5,359 nucleotides of DNA from an uncultured Faecalibacterium sp. GTDB taxonomy: Bacteria; Bacillota; Clostridia; Oscillospirales; Ruminococcaceae. The stretch spans positions 1 through 5,359 of the forward strand of contig CALDLZ010000376.1 of the NCBI GenBank assembly GCA_937915335.1. The letters run 5' to 3'. The notes under the pieces are model-generated. The model did not search any database. It was given only the letters and a program-made list of their open reading frames with translations, and was not told where the DNA came from. The translations under genes and the position numbers were made by a program. Below are positions 5,297 through 5,359 of the stretch, piece after piece (within the stretch, counting starts at the first letter, position 1; each line of letters opens with the position of its first letter).

Positions 5297-5359
5297 TTAG
5301 TGCTTACCGTCCTTCGTCTGATCGTCAAGCCACTTGCTGATGCAGTCAGCGACTACATT
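5297..5359 (-). CDS. C-terminal 20 codons of an unidentified minus-strand gene
   Basis: Reading the minus strand from the window edge gives 20 sense codons, NVVADCISKWLDDQTKDGKH, then TAA at 5299-5297. The terminator hairpin 21 nt downstream supports this as a real gene end. The tail is amphipathic (CISKWL) and then hydrophilic. The fragment is too short to assign a family. It is convergent with the nucleotidyltransferase gene. Confidence 0.55.
   Translation of the reverse strand, partial: NVVADCISKWLDDQTKDGKH

Overview
The window looks like chromosomal DNA from a GC-rich, Gram-positive anaerobic gut Clostridium-group bacterium, possibly an Oscillospiraceae/Faecalibacterium-type genome. This is inferred from GC-rich genes with strong C/G third positions, AT-rich intergenic spacers, strong AGGAGG-type ribosome binding sites and canonical TTGACA/TATAAT promoters. 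The taxon was not tested by any search.

Layout: (1) 1-1613, minus strand: the N-terminal 537 codons of an ammonium transporter (Amt) fused in frame to a P-II (GlnB/GlnK-like) domain; the gene runs off the left edge inside P-II. (2) 1614-1859: a regulatory leader for amt, with a near-perfect sigma-A promoter (TTGACA-N17-TATACT) followed about 10 nt after the predicted start by a 15-bp hairpin with a U-rich tail, then two more hairpins and the Shine-Dalgarno site. (3) 1860-4056, minus strand: a two-gene operon of a YghZ-type aldo-keto reductase and, 13 nt downstream, a short-chain dehydrogenase that carries a DUF1622-like membrane domain at its C-terminus. (4) 4057-4212: a divergent promoter region with a perfect 12-bp palindrome between the two promoters. 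(5) 4213-5133, plus strand: a sugar-nucleotidyltransferase-like protein of unassigned substrate. (6) 5134-5296: a second strong promoter (TTGACT-N17-TATAAT) and a long hairpin terminator with no plausible gene between them, a candidate small RNA. (7) 5297-5359, minus strand: the last 20 codons of an unidentified gene convergent with the nucleotidyltransferase.

How they fit together: the AKR and SDR are both NAD(P)H-dependent carbonyl reductases and are probably co-transcribed, suggesting aldehyde/ketone reduction, with the SDR possibly held at the membrane by its extra domain. Amt-PII is a self-contained ammonium uptake and sensing unit with its own promoter. The SDR stop is followed by no clear terminator of its own, so the amt leader hairpin may both end the upstream operon and attenuate amt. 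No mobile element, CRISPR array, tRNA or rRNA was seen. The points most worth a second look are the SDR-DUF1622 fusion, the promoter-then-terminator arrangement upstream of amt, the P-II T-loop lacking the modifiable tyrosine, and the promoter/terminator pair at 5150-5275.
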